NCBI RefSeq assembly: GCF_014302995.1
Contig: NZ_CP060295.1
Coordinates: 6,625,501-6,689,500, forward strand
Source of the DNA: Variovorax sp. PAMC26660
Lineage (GTDB): Bacteria > Pseudomonadota > Gammaproteobacteria > Burkholderiales > Burkholderiaceae_C
DNA: 64,000 nucleotides
Reading direction: 5' to 3'
Shown here one piece after another: positions 1-9,202 of the stretch. A program made the position numbers and the translations under genes. The notes under the pieces were generated by a model. That model saw only the letters and a program-made list of their open reading frames with translations. It did no database searches and had not been told where the DNA came from. Each line of letters begins with the position of its first letter. The first letter of the stretch is position 1.

Positions 1-245
1 CAGCCGCCGAGCGCTTCGATGCCGCGCTGATCGACCTCACGCTGCCCGACTTTCCGGGCACCGAAGTGGCACGGCGCCTGCGGGCCAGCGCGGCCGAAGG
101 CGCTCCCAAGTTGCTGATCGCGATCTCGGGGTTTTCGGCGCAGGACACGGGTGGCCAATCGGCCGAAGGGCTGTTCGACCATCACCTGCAAAAGCCGCTC
201 GACATTGCGCAGCTCGAGCGCATCCTGGCGCAGTCGCCGACCTGA
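1..245 (+). CDS. C-terminal end of a response-regulator receiver domain protein (partial)
   Basis: Only the last 80 codons are present; the reading frame begins at base 3. The visible part is a CheY-like receiver domain. The phospho-acceptor Asp sits in ALIDLTLPD, a Ser ends the strand in LIAISGFS, and the conserved Lys is in LQKPLD near the end. The protein stops soon after the last helix, so the receiver is C-terminal. This is typical of a hybrid sensor kinase or a stand-alone receiver, but the part that would decide lies outside the window. No output domain follows. Confidence 0.75.
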   Translation, partial: AAERFDAALIDLTLPDFPGTEVARRLRASAAEGAPKLLIAISGFSAQDTGGQSAEGLFDHHLQKPLDIAQLERILAQSPT

Positions 246-358
246 CGGCTTGCCTCGCCAGCCGAGGCTGGCCACCGCTCCCACGCCCTCCTGAATTTCC
301 ACGCCGCATGCCGGCGCGGCGCCAGCCTGTGCCTGCCATCCAGAGCAAATCGCCCTAC

Positions 359-411
359 TGGTAAACCACGAGTCAATAATTGGTGAACCACTTTTAAACT
401 GGCTCACCAAT
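359..411. promoter_or_regulatory. Three phased TGGTnnACCA-type operators before the GntR-family gene
   Basis: Three near-identical palindromic sites stand in a row: TGGTAAACCA at 359-368, TGGTGAACCA at 381-390 and TGGCTCACCA at 400-409. Sites two and three also form a larger inverted repeat (ATTGGTGAACCA at 379-390, TGGCTCACCAAT at 400-411, one mismatch). TGGT-N2-ACCA is the usual operator shape for FadR-subfamily GntR regulators. The last site ends just before the ATG at 413, so binding would block expression of the regulator itself. Autorepression is inferred. Confidence 0.7.
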
Positions 412-412
412 C

Positions 413-1147
413 ATGGCGACCATCCACGAACTCCCCCGCCTGCCTTCTGCCGAGCCGGACTCCGACCGCTCCTACCAGAAGCTCGCAGCCAGCATCGCCA
501 GCCTCATCAACGAGGGCGAATTCAAGGTGGGCGACCGCCTTCCGTCCGAGCGGGCCCTGGCCGAGCGCTTCACCGTCAGCCGCACGCTGGTGCGCGAGGC
601 GATCATCGTTCTGGAAATCCAGGGCGCGGTCGAGGTGCGTGGCGGCTCCGGCATCTACATCTGCGCGCCGGCCGCCGGCGCCGCGATGGCCCCCGCGTCC
701 GCCTACACCCTCTCGCCCGGCCCCGGCCCCTTCGAGCTGCTGCGCGCGCGCTGCCTGATCGAAGCCGAGATCGCCGCGGTCGCCGCCGAAAGCCGCAAGG
801 ACAGCGACCTCGACCGCATCTATTCGGCCCTGGTCGAGATGCGCGAGAACATGCACGACAAGGTCGCCAACGAAGCGGCCGACCGGCTGTTTCACCTGCG
901 CATTGCCGAGTCCACCGGCAACAGCGTGCTGCTGCAGATGGTGACGGCGGTGTGGGACCACACCAAGGCGCCGATCTGGTCGCAGATGGAGGCGCACTTT
1001 CACACGCCCGCCCTGCGCAACGCCTCGCAGGACGATCACCAGCGCGTGTTCACCGCGCTGCTGGAGCGCGATGCGGACGCGGCCCGCAAGGCGATGCGCG
1101 GGCACATCGAGCGCGTGATCAGCGAGTTCGCGCAAGCCTGGCGCTGA
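413..1147 (+). CDS. GntR-family (FadR/FCD) transcriptional regulator
   Basis: This is a 244-residue DNA-binding regulator of the FadR subfamily. The N-terminal winged helix (about residues 20-85) carries the typical LPSERALAERF and SRTLVREA motifs. The C-terminal FCD domain (about 105-235) keeps the His residues expected for metal binding (LFHLRIAE, DDHQRVF, MRGHIE). Such proteins usually release operator DNA when a sugar acid or other organic acid binds. It heads a block of transport and sugar-acid genes in the same direction and is preceded by three matching operators, so it probably controls both itself and the block. The ATG at 413 lacks a clear Shine-Dalgarno sequence; no better start is seen. 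Confidence 0.88.
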   Translation: MATIHELPRLPSAEPDSDRSYQKLAASIASLINEGEFKVGDRLPSERALAERFTVSRTLVREAIIVLEIQGAVEVRGGSGIYICAPAAGAAMAPASAYTLSPGPGPFELLRARCLIEAEIAAVAAESRKDSDLDRIYSALVEMRENMHDKVANEAADRLFHLRIAESTGNSVLLQMVTAVWDHTKAPIWSQMEAHFHTPALRNASQDDHQRVFTALLERDADAARKAMRGHIERVISEFAQAWR

Positions 1148-1211
1148 CAGAGACAACGAACGAACGGCGCCACCGCGCGCCGTTCCGGATTCGAACATTG
1201 GAGACAAGAAG

Positions 1212-2057
1212 ATGATTTTTTCCCTCTCAAGGGGGCGCACCGCCGCCCGGTGCGCGGCCGCTGCATTGCTCGCGGCGGCCACCGTCACCAGCCTGTTCGC
1301 GCAACCCGCGCCCGGCGCCAGCCCGCGCATCGACGCGATACGCAAGGCCGGCGAACTGCGCGTGGGCGTGCTGCAGAACGCGCCCTGGCTGCTGGAAAAC
1401 ACCACCGGCACCGGCGAGCCCTGGAGCGGCCCGGCCTGGCTGCTGGCGAACGAATATGCGCGGCAGCTTGGCGTGAAGCTGCGCACAGTGCCGGTCTCGC
1501 ACGAGACCAAGGTACCGGTGCTCGCGGCCAACCAGGTCGACATGACCATCAGCCCACTGGGTGAAACGCCGGAACGGCTCAAGGTGGTCGACTTCGTCAT
1601 CTACTCCGCCACCAGCGTGTGCATGTTCGGGCGTGCCGACAACGCGAAGCTGGGCAAGGCGAACAGCGTGGAAGACCTCAACCGCCCCGACGTGACCATC
1701 GCCTACTTCACTGGCGGTGCCGAGGAAGGCTGGGTCAAGGAACGCTTTCCGAAGGCAAAGCTGCGCGCCGTCGCCAGCTCGGGCGCCACCGCGCCGATCG
1801 AGGAAATCATGGCACGCCGCGCCGATGCCGCTCCCATCAATCGCGTGCCATGGGTCGGCCTGCAGCAGAAGGTCAAGGGACTGGCCGTGCTGCCGAAGGA
1901 CAACAACTGCCAGTCGAGCACCGAGAAGGCTTCGCCCGTCGGGCTTGCCGTCGACAAGAACCAGCCGGCGTACCTGGACTGGCTGCGCCAGGTCGCACAC
2001 GCGCAGAAGACGCGCCTCGATGCCGATGAAGCCCGCATCGTCGGCGGTTTGAAGTGA
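1212..2057 (+). CDS. ABC transporter solute-binding protein, family 3 (first of a tandem pair)
   Basis: This is a 281-residue periplasmic binding protein of the SBP_bac_3 (polar amino acid) family. A basic, Arg-rich N-terminus and hydrophobic stretch form a signal peptide ending near AQPAPG (about residue 33). The mature part begins with the family pattern IDAIRKAGELRVGV and has the DMTISPLGETPERL segment typical of these proteins. The start follows a GGAGA ribosome site. It is a clear paralogue of the next gene, with long identical stretches such as VSHETKVP and CMFGRADN. Together with the two permeases and ATPase downstream it would form one importer. The neighbouring enzymes suggest a sugar acid as the ligand, which is unusual for this family and is inference. 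Confidence 0.88.
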   Translation: MIFSLSRGRTAARCAAAALLAAATVTSLFAQPAPGASPRIDAIRKAGELRVGVLQNAPWLLENTTGTGEPWSGPAWLLANEYARQLGVKLRTVPVSHETKVPVLAANQVDMTISPLGETPERLKVVDFVIYSATSVCMFGRADNAKLGKANSVEDLNRPDVTIAYFTGGAEEGWVKERFPKAKLRAVASSGATAPIEEIMARRADAAPINRVPWVGLQQKVKGLAVLPKDNNCQSSTEKASPVGLAVDKNQPAYLDWLRQVAHAQKTRLDADEARIVGGLK

Positions 2058-2098
2058 GTACGGTCCCCCACAGCCCATTCAGGAAGCAGTTCATCACC

Positions 2099-2947
2099 AT
2101 GAAGTTCACCTCCATCTCTGCACGCGCATGGCGCAGTGCCATGCTCGCCACGACCCTTGCCGCGGCAGGCTTTGCGGCGACAGCGCAGACACCGCCGGCA
2201 CCGGGTGCCAGCGCGCGGGTCGATGCCATCCGCAAGGCCGGCGTGTTGCGCGTCGGCGTGGTGAACAACCCACCATGGCTGGTGCAGAACACCACCGGCG
2301 ACGGCGACGGATGGGCCGGCCCGTCATGGTTGCTGGGCAACGAGTTCGCCAAGCTGCTCGGCGTGAAGGCCGTGCCGGTGCCGGTGAGCCACGAGACCAA
2401 GGTGCCCGCGCTGATCGCCAACCAGATGGACATCATGATCGGCCCGCTGAACCAGACGGCCGAGCGCGCCAAGATCATCGACTTCGTGACCTTCTCGAGC
2501 ACCGGCGTCTGCATGTTCGGGCGTGCCGACAACCCCAAGTTCACCAGTGCCAAGACGCTGGAGGACTTCAACAAGCCCGAAGTCACCATCGCCTATTTCT
2601 CGGGCGCGGGCGAAGAACCGCTGGTGCGCCAGCAGTTCCCGAAGGCCAAGCTGCGCGGCGTGGCCAACTCGGGGTCGGTGGCGCCGATCGAGGAAGTGAT
2701 GGCCGGCCGCTCCGACGTGGCGCCGCTCAACCGCATGCTGTGGCCCAACATCAGCAAGAAGGTGAAGGGCCTGGCTGCTTTCCCGAAAGAAAACGACTGC
2801 CAGGACAGCAAGATCTTCGAGATCGAGGCCGGCATGGGCGTGGCCAAGGACCAGCAGGTCTACCTCGACTGGCTGCGCGCCGTCGCCCAACGCATGCAGC
2901 CCGCGCTCTCGGCCGAAGAGCGCCGCATGACGCAGAACCTCAAGTGA
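2099..2947 (+). CDS. ABC transporter solute-binding protein, family 3 (second of a tandem pair)
   Basis: This 282-residue periplasmic binding protein is a paralogue of the preceding gene and probably arose by tandem duplication. The ATG at 2099 gives a good signal peptide (MKFTSISARAWRSAMLATT, then a hydrophobic core ending at ATAQ). A GTG at 2054 overlapping the previous stop codon would add 15 residues before the signal peptide and is less likely. The mature protein has VDAIRKAGVLRVGV and QMDIMIGPLNQTAERA, typical of family 3. Two binding proteins feeding one permease set usually broaden or tune substrate range; whether both are used is unknown. Confidence 0.87.
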   Translation: MKFTSISARAWRSAMLATTLAAAGFAATAQTPPAPGASARVDAIRKAGVLRVGVVNNPPWLVQNTTGDGDGWAGPSWLLGNEFAKLLGVKAVPVPVSHETKVPALIANQMDIMIGPLNQTAERAKIIDFVTFSSTGVCMFGRADNPKFTSAKTLEDFNKPEVTIAYFSGAGEEPLVRQQFPKAKLRGVANSGSVAPIEEVMAGRSDVAPLNRMLWPNISKKVKGLAAFPKENDCQDSKIFEIEAGMGVAKDQQVYLDWLRAVAQRMQPALSAEERRMTQNLK

Positions 2948-3081
2948 GCTGACGGGCCGGGCGCCTGCAAGACGCTCGCCCACCCCACACGCCCTTCGGA
3001 CGCAGCCTGCCGGGCCACCGTGATCGGTGCAGCCCGTGGGACGTCCTTCGCCTGCTTTCCATCATTTTCGAGACCGTCACC

Positions 3082-4119
3082 ATGCTGAACTGCGAAATCC
3101 ACGGTGCGCGCGACCTGCGCGTGGCCGATGTCCCCACCGAAACACTGTCGCCCACGCAGGTCCGCGTGGGGGTCAAGGCGGTAGGTATCTGCGGCTCCGA
3201 CCTGCATTACTACCAGCACGGGCGCGTCGGGGATTTCCTGATCCGCGCGCCGCTGACGCCGGGGCATGAAGCCTCGGGGCAGGTGCTGGAGGTCGGTGCG
3301 CAAGTCACCTCGGTGCGCGCGGGCGACCGCGTGGCGCTCAACCCCTCGCGCACCTGCGGCCATTGCCGCTTCTGTCGCATGGGCGCATCCAACCACTGCG
3401 AGAACGTGCACTTCTTCGGCAGCGCGAGCAAGTGGCCGCACATGCAGGGCGCGATGCGCGAGCAGGTCATCGTCGAGGCCCACCAGTGCCTGCCGGTGCC
3501 CGACTCGCTTTCTTTCGAGCTGGCCGCCTTCGGCGAGCCGCTGGCGGTGGCGCTGCACGCGGTGCAGGAAGCCGGCTCGCTGCTGGGCAAGACAGTGATG
3601 GTGGTGGGCGCAGGCCCCATCGGCGCGCTGATCCTCATGGCCGCAAAACTGGCGGGCGCGAGCCGGCTGATCGCGGTGGACATCGTGGACCAGACCCTGG
3701 CCGCATGCACCCGCGTGGGCGCGACGCAAACCATCAATGTCGCGAAGGACCCCGCCGCGCTGGAGGCGCTGGCCGAAGGCAAGGGCCAGGTCGACGCGAG
3801 CTTCGAGGTGTCGGGCAACTACGCCGGCCTTGCCAACTGCATCCGGCTGACGCGCCCGCGCGGCGTGATCGTGCAGGTGGGCACGCTGGGCGGCAACAGC
3901 GAAGGCTGCCCGCTGAACCAGATCATGGTGAAGAGCCTGTCGCTGGTGGGCAGCTTCCGCTTCATCGACGAGTACGCATGGGCCGTCGACTACCTGAGCC
4001 GCGGCGTGCTCGACGTGTCGCCGCTGCTCACCGAGGCGGTGCCCGTGGCCCGTGTGCACGACGCCTTTGCGCTCGCGGCCGACCGGCAGCGCGCGATGAA
4101 GGTGGTCGTCACGTTCTGA
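3082..4119 (+). CDS. Zinc-dependent L-idonate/L-gulonate 5-dehydrogenase-type enzyme
   Basis: This 345-residue medium-chain dehydrogenase would oxidise the C5 hydroxyl of an aldonate using NAD(P). The catalytic zinc site is visible (GICGSDLHYY, then GHEASG), as is the structural zinc loop with four Cys (CGHCRFC followed by NHC). The cofactor-binding fold has GAGPIGAL near residue 175. The sequence resembles L-idonate 5-dehydrogenases (IdnD) and the related RspB/L-gulonate 5-dehydrogenases. Position beside D-mannonate dehydratase and a fructuronate reductase-type gene favours L-gulonate to D-fructuronate, but L-idonate to 5-ketogluconate cannot be excluded from sequence. Confidence 0.82.
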   Translation: MLNCEIHGARDLRVADVPTETLSPTQVRVGVKAVGICGSDLHYYQHGRVGDFLIRAPLTPGHEASGQVLEVGAQVTSVRAGDRVALNPSRTCGHCRFCRMGASNHCENVHFFGSASKWPHMQGAMREQVIVEAHQCLPVPDSLSFELAAFGEPLAVALHAVQEAGSLLGKTVMVVGAGPIGALILMAAKLAGASRLIAVDIVDQTLAACTRVGATQTINVAKDPAALEALAEGKGQVDASFEVSGNYAGLANCIRLTRPRGVIVQVGTLGGNSEGCPLNQIMVKSLSLVGSFRFIDEYAWAVDYLSRGVLDVSPLLTEAVPVARVHDAFALAADRQRAMKVVVTF

Positions 4120-4132
4120 CTACGGAGCTTTC

Positions 4133-4798
4133 ATGGAATTCGACTTCTCGCCCATCGTGGACAACTGGCGCTTCTTCGCCGGTGGCCTGGGCGTGACCGT
4201 TCTGCTGAGCATCGTGAGCGCCGTCACCAGCCTGCTGGCCGGCCTGGCGATTGCGCTGCTGCGCATGTACGGTCCGCGCTGGCTGCGTCCACTGCTGGTC
4301 TTCTACATCGACTCGATGCGCGCGATTCCGGTGCTCGTGGTGTTGATCTGGATCTACTTCGCCTTTCCGATCCTCGTGAACGTGACCTTTCCGCCCTTCT
4401 GGGCCGCGCTGGTTGCGCTCACGCTGCACATCGCCGCGTATGCGGCCGAGGTGATCCGGGCCGGCATCGAATCGATCCGCCCCGGCCAGACGCGCGCCGC
4501 GCTGGCACTGGGCATGTCGCGCGCCCAGATCCTGCGCAAGGTGCTGCTGCCGCAGGCCATCGTGCGCATGCTGCCGGCCTTCGGCTCGATCCTGACCATC
4601 GCAATCAAGGACACGGCCATTGCCACCGTGATCGCGGTGCCGGAGCTGATGCACCGCGCCGAGACGGTGGCCGGCCAGAGCTACCGCCCGGTGGAGGTTT
4701 TCACCGCCGTGATGGTGGCGTACTTCTGCATCCTTTTCCCCGTGACCCGGGGCGTGGACCGGCTCTACCGCCGCTTCGCGCACCTCGGGCGCTCCTAG
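4133..4798 (+). CDS. Amino-acid-type ABC transporter permease (first)
   Basis: This is a 221-residue inner-membrane permease of the HisM/GlnP type with about five membrane segments. The coupling loop that docks on the ATPase is clear (AAEVIRAGIESIRPGQ, then AALALGMSRAQILRKVLLPQA around residues 105-140). It begins 13 bases after the dehydrogenase stop and is followed after 13 bases by its partner permease, so it is co-transcribed. It should form a heterodimer with that partner and import the ligand delivered by the two family-3 binding proteins upstream. Confidence 0.9.
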   Translation: MEFDFSPIVDNWRFFAGGLGVTVLLSIVSAVTSLLAGLAIALLRMYGPRWLRPLLVFYIDSMRAIPVLVVLIWIYFAFPILVNVTFPPFWAALVALTLHIAAYAAEVIRAGIESIRPGQTRAALALGMSRAQILRKVLLPQAIVRMLPAFGSILTIAIKDTAIATVIAVPELMHRAETVAGQSYRPVEVFTAVMVAYFCILFPVTRGVDRLYRRFAHLGRS

Positions 4799-4811
4799 GA
4801 GTGGCGCGAAC

Positions 4812-5471
4812 ATGACATTCGATTGGTCCGTGATCTGGACGCATCGCACCGCGCTGCTCGAAGGCGCGGCGCTCACGGTGGGCCTGACGGTGGTCACCAT
4901 GCTGCTGGCGGTGCCCGGCGGCATTGCGCTGGCGCTGATGCGGCTGTCGCCCAACAGGCTGCTGCAGTCGGCCTCGCTGGCCTTCGTGGAGTTCTTTCGC
5001 AACCTGCCGCTGATCCTGGTCATCTACTGGGCGTTCTATGTGATGCCCATGGCCTTCGACGTGCAGTTCTCCGCGATCACCACCGCGCTGGTGGCGCTGG
5101 TGCTGAACGTGGCGGCCTACAACGCCGAGACCTTCCGCGCCGGCATCAATTCGATCCGCAAGGGCCAGATGGAAGCCGCGCTGGCCATGGGCATGTCCCG
5201 CCGGCAGGCGATGTTCAAGGTGGTGATGCCGCAGGCGGCCCGGCGCATCCTGCCGGTGATTGCCAGCACCTGGATCTCGCTGTTCAAGGACACCTCGCTG
5301 GTCTCCGTCATCGCGGTCAGCGAACTGGCCTACACCGCCATGCAGATCCGCGCGCAGACCTTCCGCGTGCTGGAAATGCTCACCGCCATGGCCGTCCTCT
5401 ACTGGCTCATGGGCTATCCCCAGGCCAAGCTGGTGGACTGGATTCATCGCAAATACGGAGTCAAGGAATGA
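4812..5471 (+). CDS. Amino-acid-type ABC transporter permease (second)
   Basis: This 219-residue permease is the second half of the membrane pore. It has the same His/Glu/Gln-type coupling loop ([15 protein letters not shown], then [21 protein letters not shown]) and about five hydrophobic helices. Its stop codon overlaps the start of the ATPase gene in an ATGA, so the two are translationally coupled. Both permeases look intact and neither contains a fused binding domain. Confidence 0.9.
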   Translation: MTFDWSVIWTHRTALLEGAALTVGLTVVTMLLAVPGGIALALMRLSPNRLLQSASLAFVEFFRNLPLILVIYWAFYVMPMAFDVQFSAITTALVALVLNVAAYNAETFRAGINSIRKGQMEAALAMGMSRRQAMFKVVMPQAARRILPVIASTWISLFKDTSLVSVIAVSELAYTAMQIRAQTFRVLEMLTAMAVLYWLMGYPQAKLVDWIHRKYGVKE

Positions 5472-6253
5472 ACCCCACCCCTGTCGAGTCCTCGGCGCGC
5501 AAGAACGCCGGCCAGCCGCCTGTGCTGGTCTATGAAAACGTGCGCAAGCTGTACGGCGACTTCGTGGCGCTGCGCGGCGTGTCGCTGCAGGTGCACAAGG
5601 GCGAAGTGATGTGCCTGATCGGCCCTTCGGGCTCGGGCAAGTCGACGCTGCTTCGCTGCACCAACGCGCTGGAAAGCATCGATGGCGGCCGCGTGCTGAT
5701 CGACGGCGTGGCGCTGCCGACGCAAGAGTCGCAGGTGCGCAAGGTGCGCCAACGCATGGGCATGGTGTTCCAGAGCTTCGAGCTGTTTCCGCACAAGTCG
5801 GCGCTCGACAACGTGGCGATGGGCCCCATCACCGTGCTGGGCATGCGCCAGGCCGATGCCAGGGCGCGCGCCATGGTGCTGCTCGAAAAAGTCGGGCTGG
5901 CGGCCAAGGCCGACAACTTCCCGGCTAACCTGTCGGGCGGCCAGCAGCAGCGCGTGGCCATTGCCCGCGCGCTGGCCATGGAACCCGAAGTGATGCTGTT
6001 CGACGAGCCGACCTCCGCGCTCGACCCCGAGACCGTCGGCGAAGTGCTCAGCGTGATGCAGAAGCTGGCGCACGAAGGCATGACCATGATCGTGGTGACC
6101 CACGAGATGGGCTTCGCGCGGCGCGTGGCCGACTGGGTGGTGGTGTTCGAGGCCGGCGCCATCATCGAACAGGGACCGCCCACGCAGATCTTCGACAACC
6201 CCACCGTGGAACGCACGCGCGACTTCCTCGGTCATCTCGGCTGGCACGGCTGA
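5468..6253 (+). CDS. Amino-acid-type ABC transporter ATP-binding protein
   Basis: This 261-residue ATPase drives the importer encoded by the two genes before it. All motifs are in place: Walker [11 protein letters not shown]-loop in [11 protein letters not shown], signature LSGGQQQR, Walker [15 protein letters not shown] and the switch His in VVTHEMG. The QSFELFPH form and the short C-terminus are typical of GlnQ/HisP-type ATPases. The ATG at 5468 overlaps the upstream TGA by four bases. An open frame continues upstream of it, but that stretch is an out-of-frame reading of the permease. Confidence 0.93.
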   Translation: MNPTPVESSARKNAGQPPVLVYENVRKLYGDFVALRGVSLQVHKGEVMCLIGPSGSGKSTLLRCTNALESIDGGRVLIDGVALPTQESQVRKVRQRMGMVFQSFELFPHKSALDNVAMGPITVLGMRQADARARAMVLLEKVGLAAKADNFPANLSGGQQQRVAIARALAMEPEVMLFDEPTSALDPETVGEVLSVMQKLAHEGMTMIVVTHEMGFARRVADWVVVFEAGAIIEQGPPTQIFDNPTVERTRDFLGHLGWHG

Positions 6254-6298
6254 GCCGTTCGCGCGCCACTCCACCCTCTTTTCAAACGACGTCAACCC

Positions 6299-7510
6299 AT
6301 GAAAATCACCAACGCCCGCGTCATCGTCTGCAGCCCGGGTCGCAACTTCGTCACCCTGAAGATCGAAACCGACGAAGGCCTCACCGGCATCGGCGACGCC
6401 ACCCTCAACGGACGCGAACTCTCGGTGGTCGCCTACCTCACCGAGCACGTCATTCCCTGCCTGATCGGCCGCGACGCGCACCAGATCGAAGACATCTGGC
6501 AGTACCTCTACAAGGGCGCCTACTGGCGCCGCGGCCCGGTCACGATGACGGCGATTGCCGCCGTCGACACCGCGCTGTGGGACATCAAGGCCAAGGCCGC
6601 GAACATGCCGCTGTACCAGTTGCTGGGCGGCAAGAGCCGAACCGGCGTGATGGTCTACGGCCACGCCAACGGCCGCGACATCGAACACACGGTCGAAGAA
6701 GTGCTGCGCTACAAGGAAGAAGGCTACATGGCGATCCGTGCGCAAAGCGGCGTGCCGGGGCTGGAGAAGGTCTACGGCGTGGGTCGCGGCACCATGTTCT
6801 ATGAACCGGCCGATGCCGACCTGCCGAGCGAGCACGACTGGTCGACCGCCAAGTACCTCGAACACACGCCCAAGCTGTTCGACGCGGTGCGCAGCGCTGT
6901 CGGACCCGACATTCACCTGCTGCACGACGTGCACCACCGCCTGACGCCCATCGAGGCCGCGCGGCTGGGCAAATCGCTGGAGCCCTTCAACCTGTTCTGG
7001 ATGGAAGACGCGACACCGGCCGAGAACCAGGATGCCTTCAAGCTGATCCGCCAGCACACCACCACGCCGCTGGCCGTGGGCGAAATTTTCAACAGCATCT
7101 GGGACTGCAAGGACCTGATCGAGAACCAGCTGATCGACTTCATCCGCACCACGGTGGTCCACGCGGGCGGCATCACGCAACTGCGCCGCATTGCCGATCT
7201 GGCCTCGCTCTACCAGGTGCGCACGGGCTGCCACGGTGCGACCGACCTGTCGCCGGCCTGCATGGGCGCGGCCCTGCACTTCGACCTGTGGGTGCCGAAC
7301 TTCGGCATCCAGGAGTACATGCGCCACACCGAGGAAACCGACGCGGTGTTCCCGCATGCGTACACCTTCGCGAACGGCATGCTGCATCCGGGCGAAGCGC
7401 CGGGCCACGGCGTGGAGATCGACGAGGCGCTTGCCGCCAAGTACCCGTACAAGCGCGCCTACCTGCCGGTGAACCGGCAGCAGCACGACGGCACGCTCTG
7501 GAACTGGTGA
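6299..7510 (+). CDS. manD: D-mannonate dehydratase (enolase superfamily, ManD/RspA type)
   Basis: This 403-residue enzyme dehydrates D-mannonate to 2-keto-3-deoxy-D-gluconate using magnesium. The catalytic residues known for characterised ManD enzymes fall at the same residue numbers here: metal ligands Asp210, Glu236 and Glu262 (in [15 protein letters not shown] and VGEIFNS), His212, and Tyr159 in VYGVGRG. That agreement makes the family assignment firm. Low-efficiency members of the family also act on D-gluconate, so the rate cannot be read from sequence. It lies between the transporter and a fructuronate reductase-type gene, as expected for a hexuronate or L-gulonate pathway. Confidence 0.92.
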   Translation: MKITNARVIVCSPGRNFVTLKIETDEGLTGIGDATLNGRELSVVAYLTEHVIPCLIGRDAHQIEDIWQYLYKGAYWRRGPVTMTAIAAVDTALWDIKAKAANMPLYQLLGGKSRTGVMVYGHANGRDIEHTVEEVLRYKEEGYMAIRAQSGVPGLEKVYGVGRGTMFYEPADADLPSEHDWSTAKYLEHTPKLFDAVRSAVGPDIHLLHDVHHRLTPIEAARLGKSLEPFNLFWMEDATPAENQDAFKLIRQHTTTPLAVGEIFNSIWDCKDLIENQLIDFIRTTVVHAGGITQLRRIADLASLYQVRTGCHGATDLSPACMGAALHFDLWVPNFGIQEYMRHTEETDAVFPHAYTFANGMLHPGEAPGHGVEIDEALAAKYPYKRAYLPVNRQQHDGTLWNW

Positions 7511-7518
7511 GCCCGAAC

Positions 7519-9012
7519 ATGCCACGCCTGCATCCCGACGCCCTGCCCCGGCTTCCATCCGACATTGCCCGCCCACGCTACCCGCGCGAGGCGCTGCGGG
7601 CCGGCATTGTTCACCTGGGTGTGGGCGCCTTTCATCGGGCGCACCTCGCCGTCGTCAACGAGGCGGCGCTGCACGCGAGCGGTGACCTGCGCTGGGGCAC
7701 GGTGGGCGTGTCGCTGCGCGCCGCCGACACCCGCGACGCACTGCGCCCGCAAAGCGGGCTCTACACGCTGGCGCTGCGCGATGCGGCCGACGACGGCAGC
7801 CCGCGCGAAGCGCTGCAGGTCGTGGGCAACCTGCTCGACGTGCTGGTGGCGCCGGAAGATCCGCAGGCGGTGCTCGAACGCATCGCCCATCCGGACGCGC
7901 GCATCGTGAGCCTCACGATCACCGAGAAGGGCTACCACCACGACCCGGCCACCGGCGCGCTGCGGCTGGACGATCCAGGCATCGCGCATGACATCGCGCA
8001 TCCCGAAGCACCGCGCACCATGCCCGGCTTCGTCGTGCACGCGCTGAACCTGCGCCGCCGGCGTGGGCTGGAGCCGGTCACGCTGCTGTCCTGCGACAAC
8101 CTGCCCGCCAACGGCGACACGATGCGCGGCATCGTGCTGGCCTTCGCGCAGGAGGTCGATGGCGAACTGCGCGACTGGATCGACACGCACTGCACTTTCC
8201 CCAATTCGATGGTCGACCGCATCGTGCCGCGCACCACCGACGACGACCGCACGCGCATCTCGGCGCGCCTGGGCGTGGACGACGCCTGGCCCGTGATCGG
8301 CGAGCCCTTTCTGGAATGGGTCGTGGAAGACCGCTTCGCCAGTGGCCGCCCCGACTGGACGGCGGGCGGTGCCCGCTTCGTCGATCACGCCGAGCCCTTC
8401 GAGCGGCTGAAGCTGCGCATGGTCAACGGCAGCCATTCGGCACTGGCGTATCTGGGCGCGATGGCTGGGCTGCGCACAGTCGATCGTGCGATGAACGAGC
8501 CGGCGCTGCGCCATTTCATTGATGCCCTGATGCGCGAGGAGATCGCGCCCACACTGCCCGCGATGCAAGGCATAGACCTGGACGCGTATCGCGCGCGGCT
8601 GCTGCAGCGCTTCTCGAACCCGGCGTTGCAACACCAGACAAAGCAGATCGCCATGGACGGCTCGCAGAAGCTGCCGCAACGGTTGCTGGGCACCGTGCGT
8701 GACCGACTCGCGGCAGGCCTGTCGATCGACCGGCTCGCGCTGGCGGTGGCCGCGTGGGTCCACTACCTGCGCGGCGTCGACGAGACCGGCGCGGTCCACG
8801 AGATACAGGACCCGCTGGCCATCGCACTCTCGGCACGCCTGGCGCAAGCCGGCACCGCCGCTTCAGTGCAGGAACGCGTCGCCTTCTTCACCGGCTTTGC
8901 ACCGGTCTTCGGCGAACTGGGAGGCGAGCCGCGCTTCGTGTCCGCGGTGGCGCATCACCTCGGCCTGCTCGAAGAACGCGGTGTGATGGGCGCGCTGGCC
9001 GCCATGTCCTGA
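7519..9012 (+). CDS. Mannitol-dehydrogenase-family oxidoreductase, probable D-mannonate/fructuronate reductase (UxuB-like)
   Basis: This 497-residue long-chain dehydrogenase belongs to the polyol/mannitol dehydrogenase family. The N-terminal cofactor region has IVHLGVGAFHRAH, and the active site has the expected Lys-Asn-His arrangement in KLRMVNGSHSALAYLG. Members include mannitol dehydrogenase, tagaturonate reductase and fructuronate reductase. Adjacency to D-mannonate dehydratase favours D-fructuronate to D-mannonate. The ATG at 7519 comes eight bases after the ManD stop, so the genes are probably coupled. No gene for KDG kinase or KDPG aldolase is present in this block, so the product must join central metabolism elsewhere. 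Confidence 0.83.
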   Translation: MPRLHPDALPRLPSDIARPRYPREALRAGIVHLGVGAFHRAHLAVVNEAALHASGDLRWGTVGVSLRAADTRDALRPQSGLYTLALRDAADDGSPREALQVVGNLLDVLVAPEDPQAVLERIAHPDARIVSLTITEKGYHHDPATGALRLDDPGIAHDIAHPEAPRTMPGFVVHALNLRRRRGLEPVTLLSCDNLPANGDTMRGIVLAFAQEVDGELRDWIDTHCTFPNSMVDRIVPRTTDDDRTRISARLGVDDAWPVIGEPFLEWVVEDRFASGRPDWTAGGARFVDHAEPFERLKLRMVNGSHSALAYLGAMAGLRTVDRAMNEPALRHFIDALMREEIAPTLPAMQGIDLDAYRARLLQRFSNPALQHQTKQIAMDGSQKLPQRLLGTVRDRLAAGLSIDRLALAVAAWVHYLRGVDETGAVHEIQDPLAIALSARLAQAGTAASVQERVAFFTGFAPVFGELGGEPRFVSAVAHHLGLLEERGVMGALAAMS

Positions 9013-9051
9013 GCGGGTGCCGGCGCGCCGGTCTTCGGTGCGCGAACCCGC
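9013..9051 (+). terminator. Possible stem-loop after the sugar-acid operon
   Basis: GCGGGT at 9013-9018 pairs with ACCCGC at 9046-9051, and between them lies a second palindrome, CCGGCGCGCCGG at 9020-9031. No run of T follows, so termination here is only a weak inference. Confidence 0.3.
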
Positions 9052-9202
9052 CTCCTGGTGCACGCATCGCACCGGCTCGGTGATCGCCTCGTCGTTCGGC
9101 GAGGCCACTATTCATCCCGCTACAGAGAACTTTCCCCAGGGCAGCGCCCTTCGTAGGGGATTTCCCTCGTCGTCTGGCCCAGAGCTTGCGTAGCTTCGCA
9201 AG

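Noticed and set aside
2054..2098. GTG start overlapping the first binding-protein stop
   Set aside because: It would place 15 polar residues before an otherwise perfect signal peptide; the ATG at 2099 fits an exported protein better.
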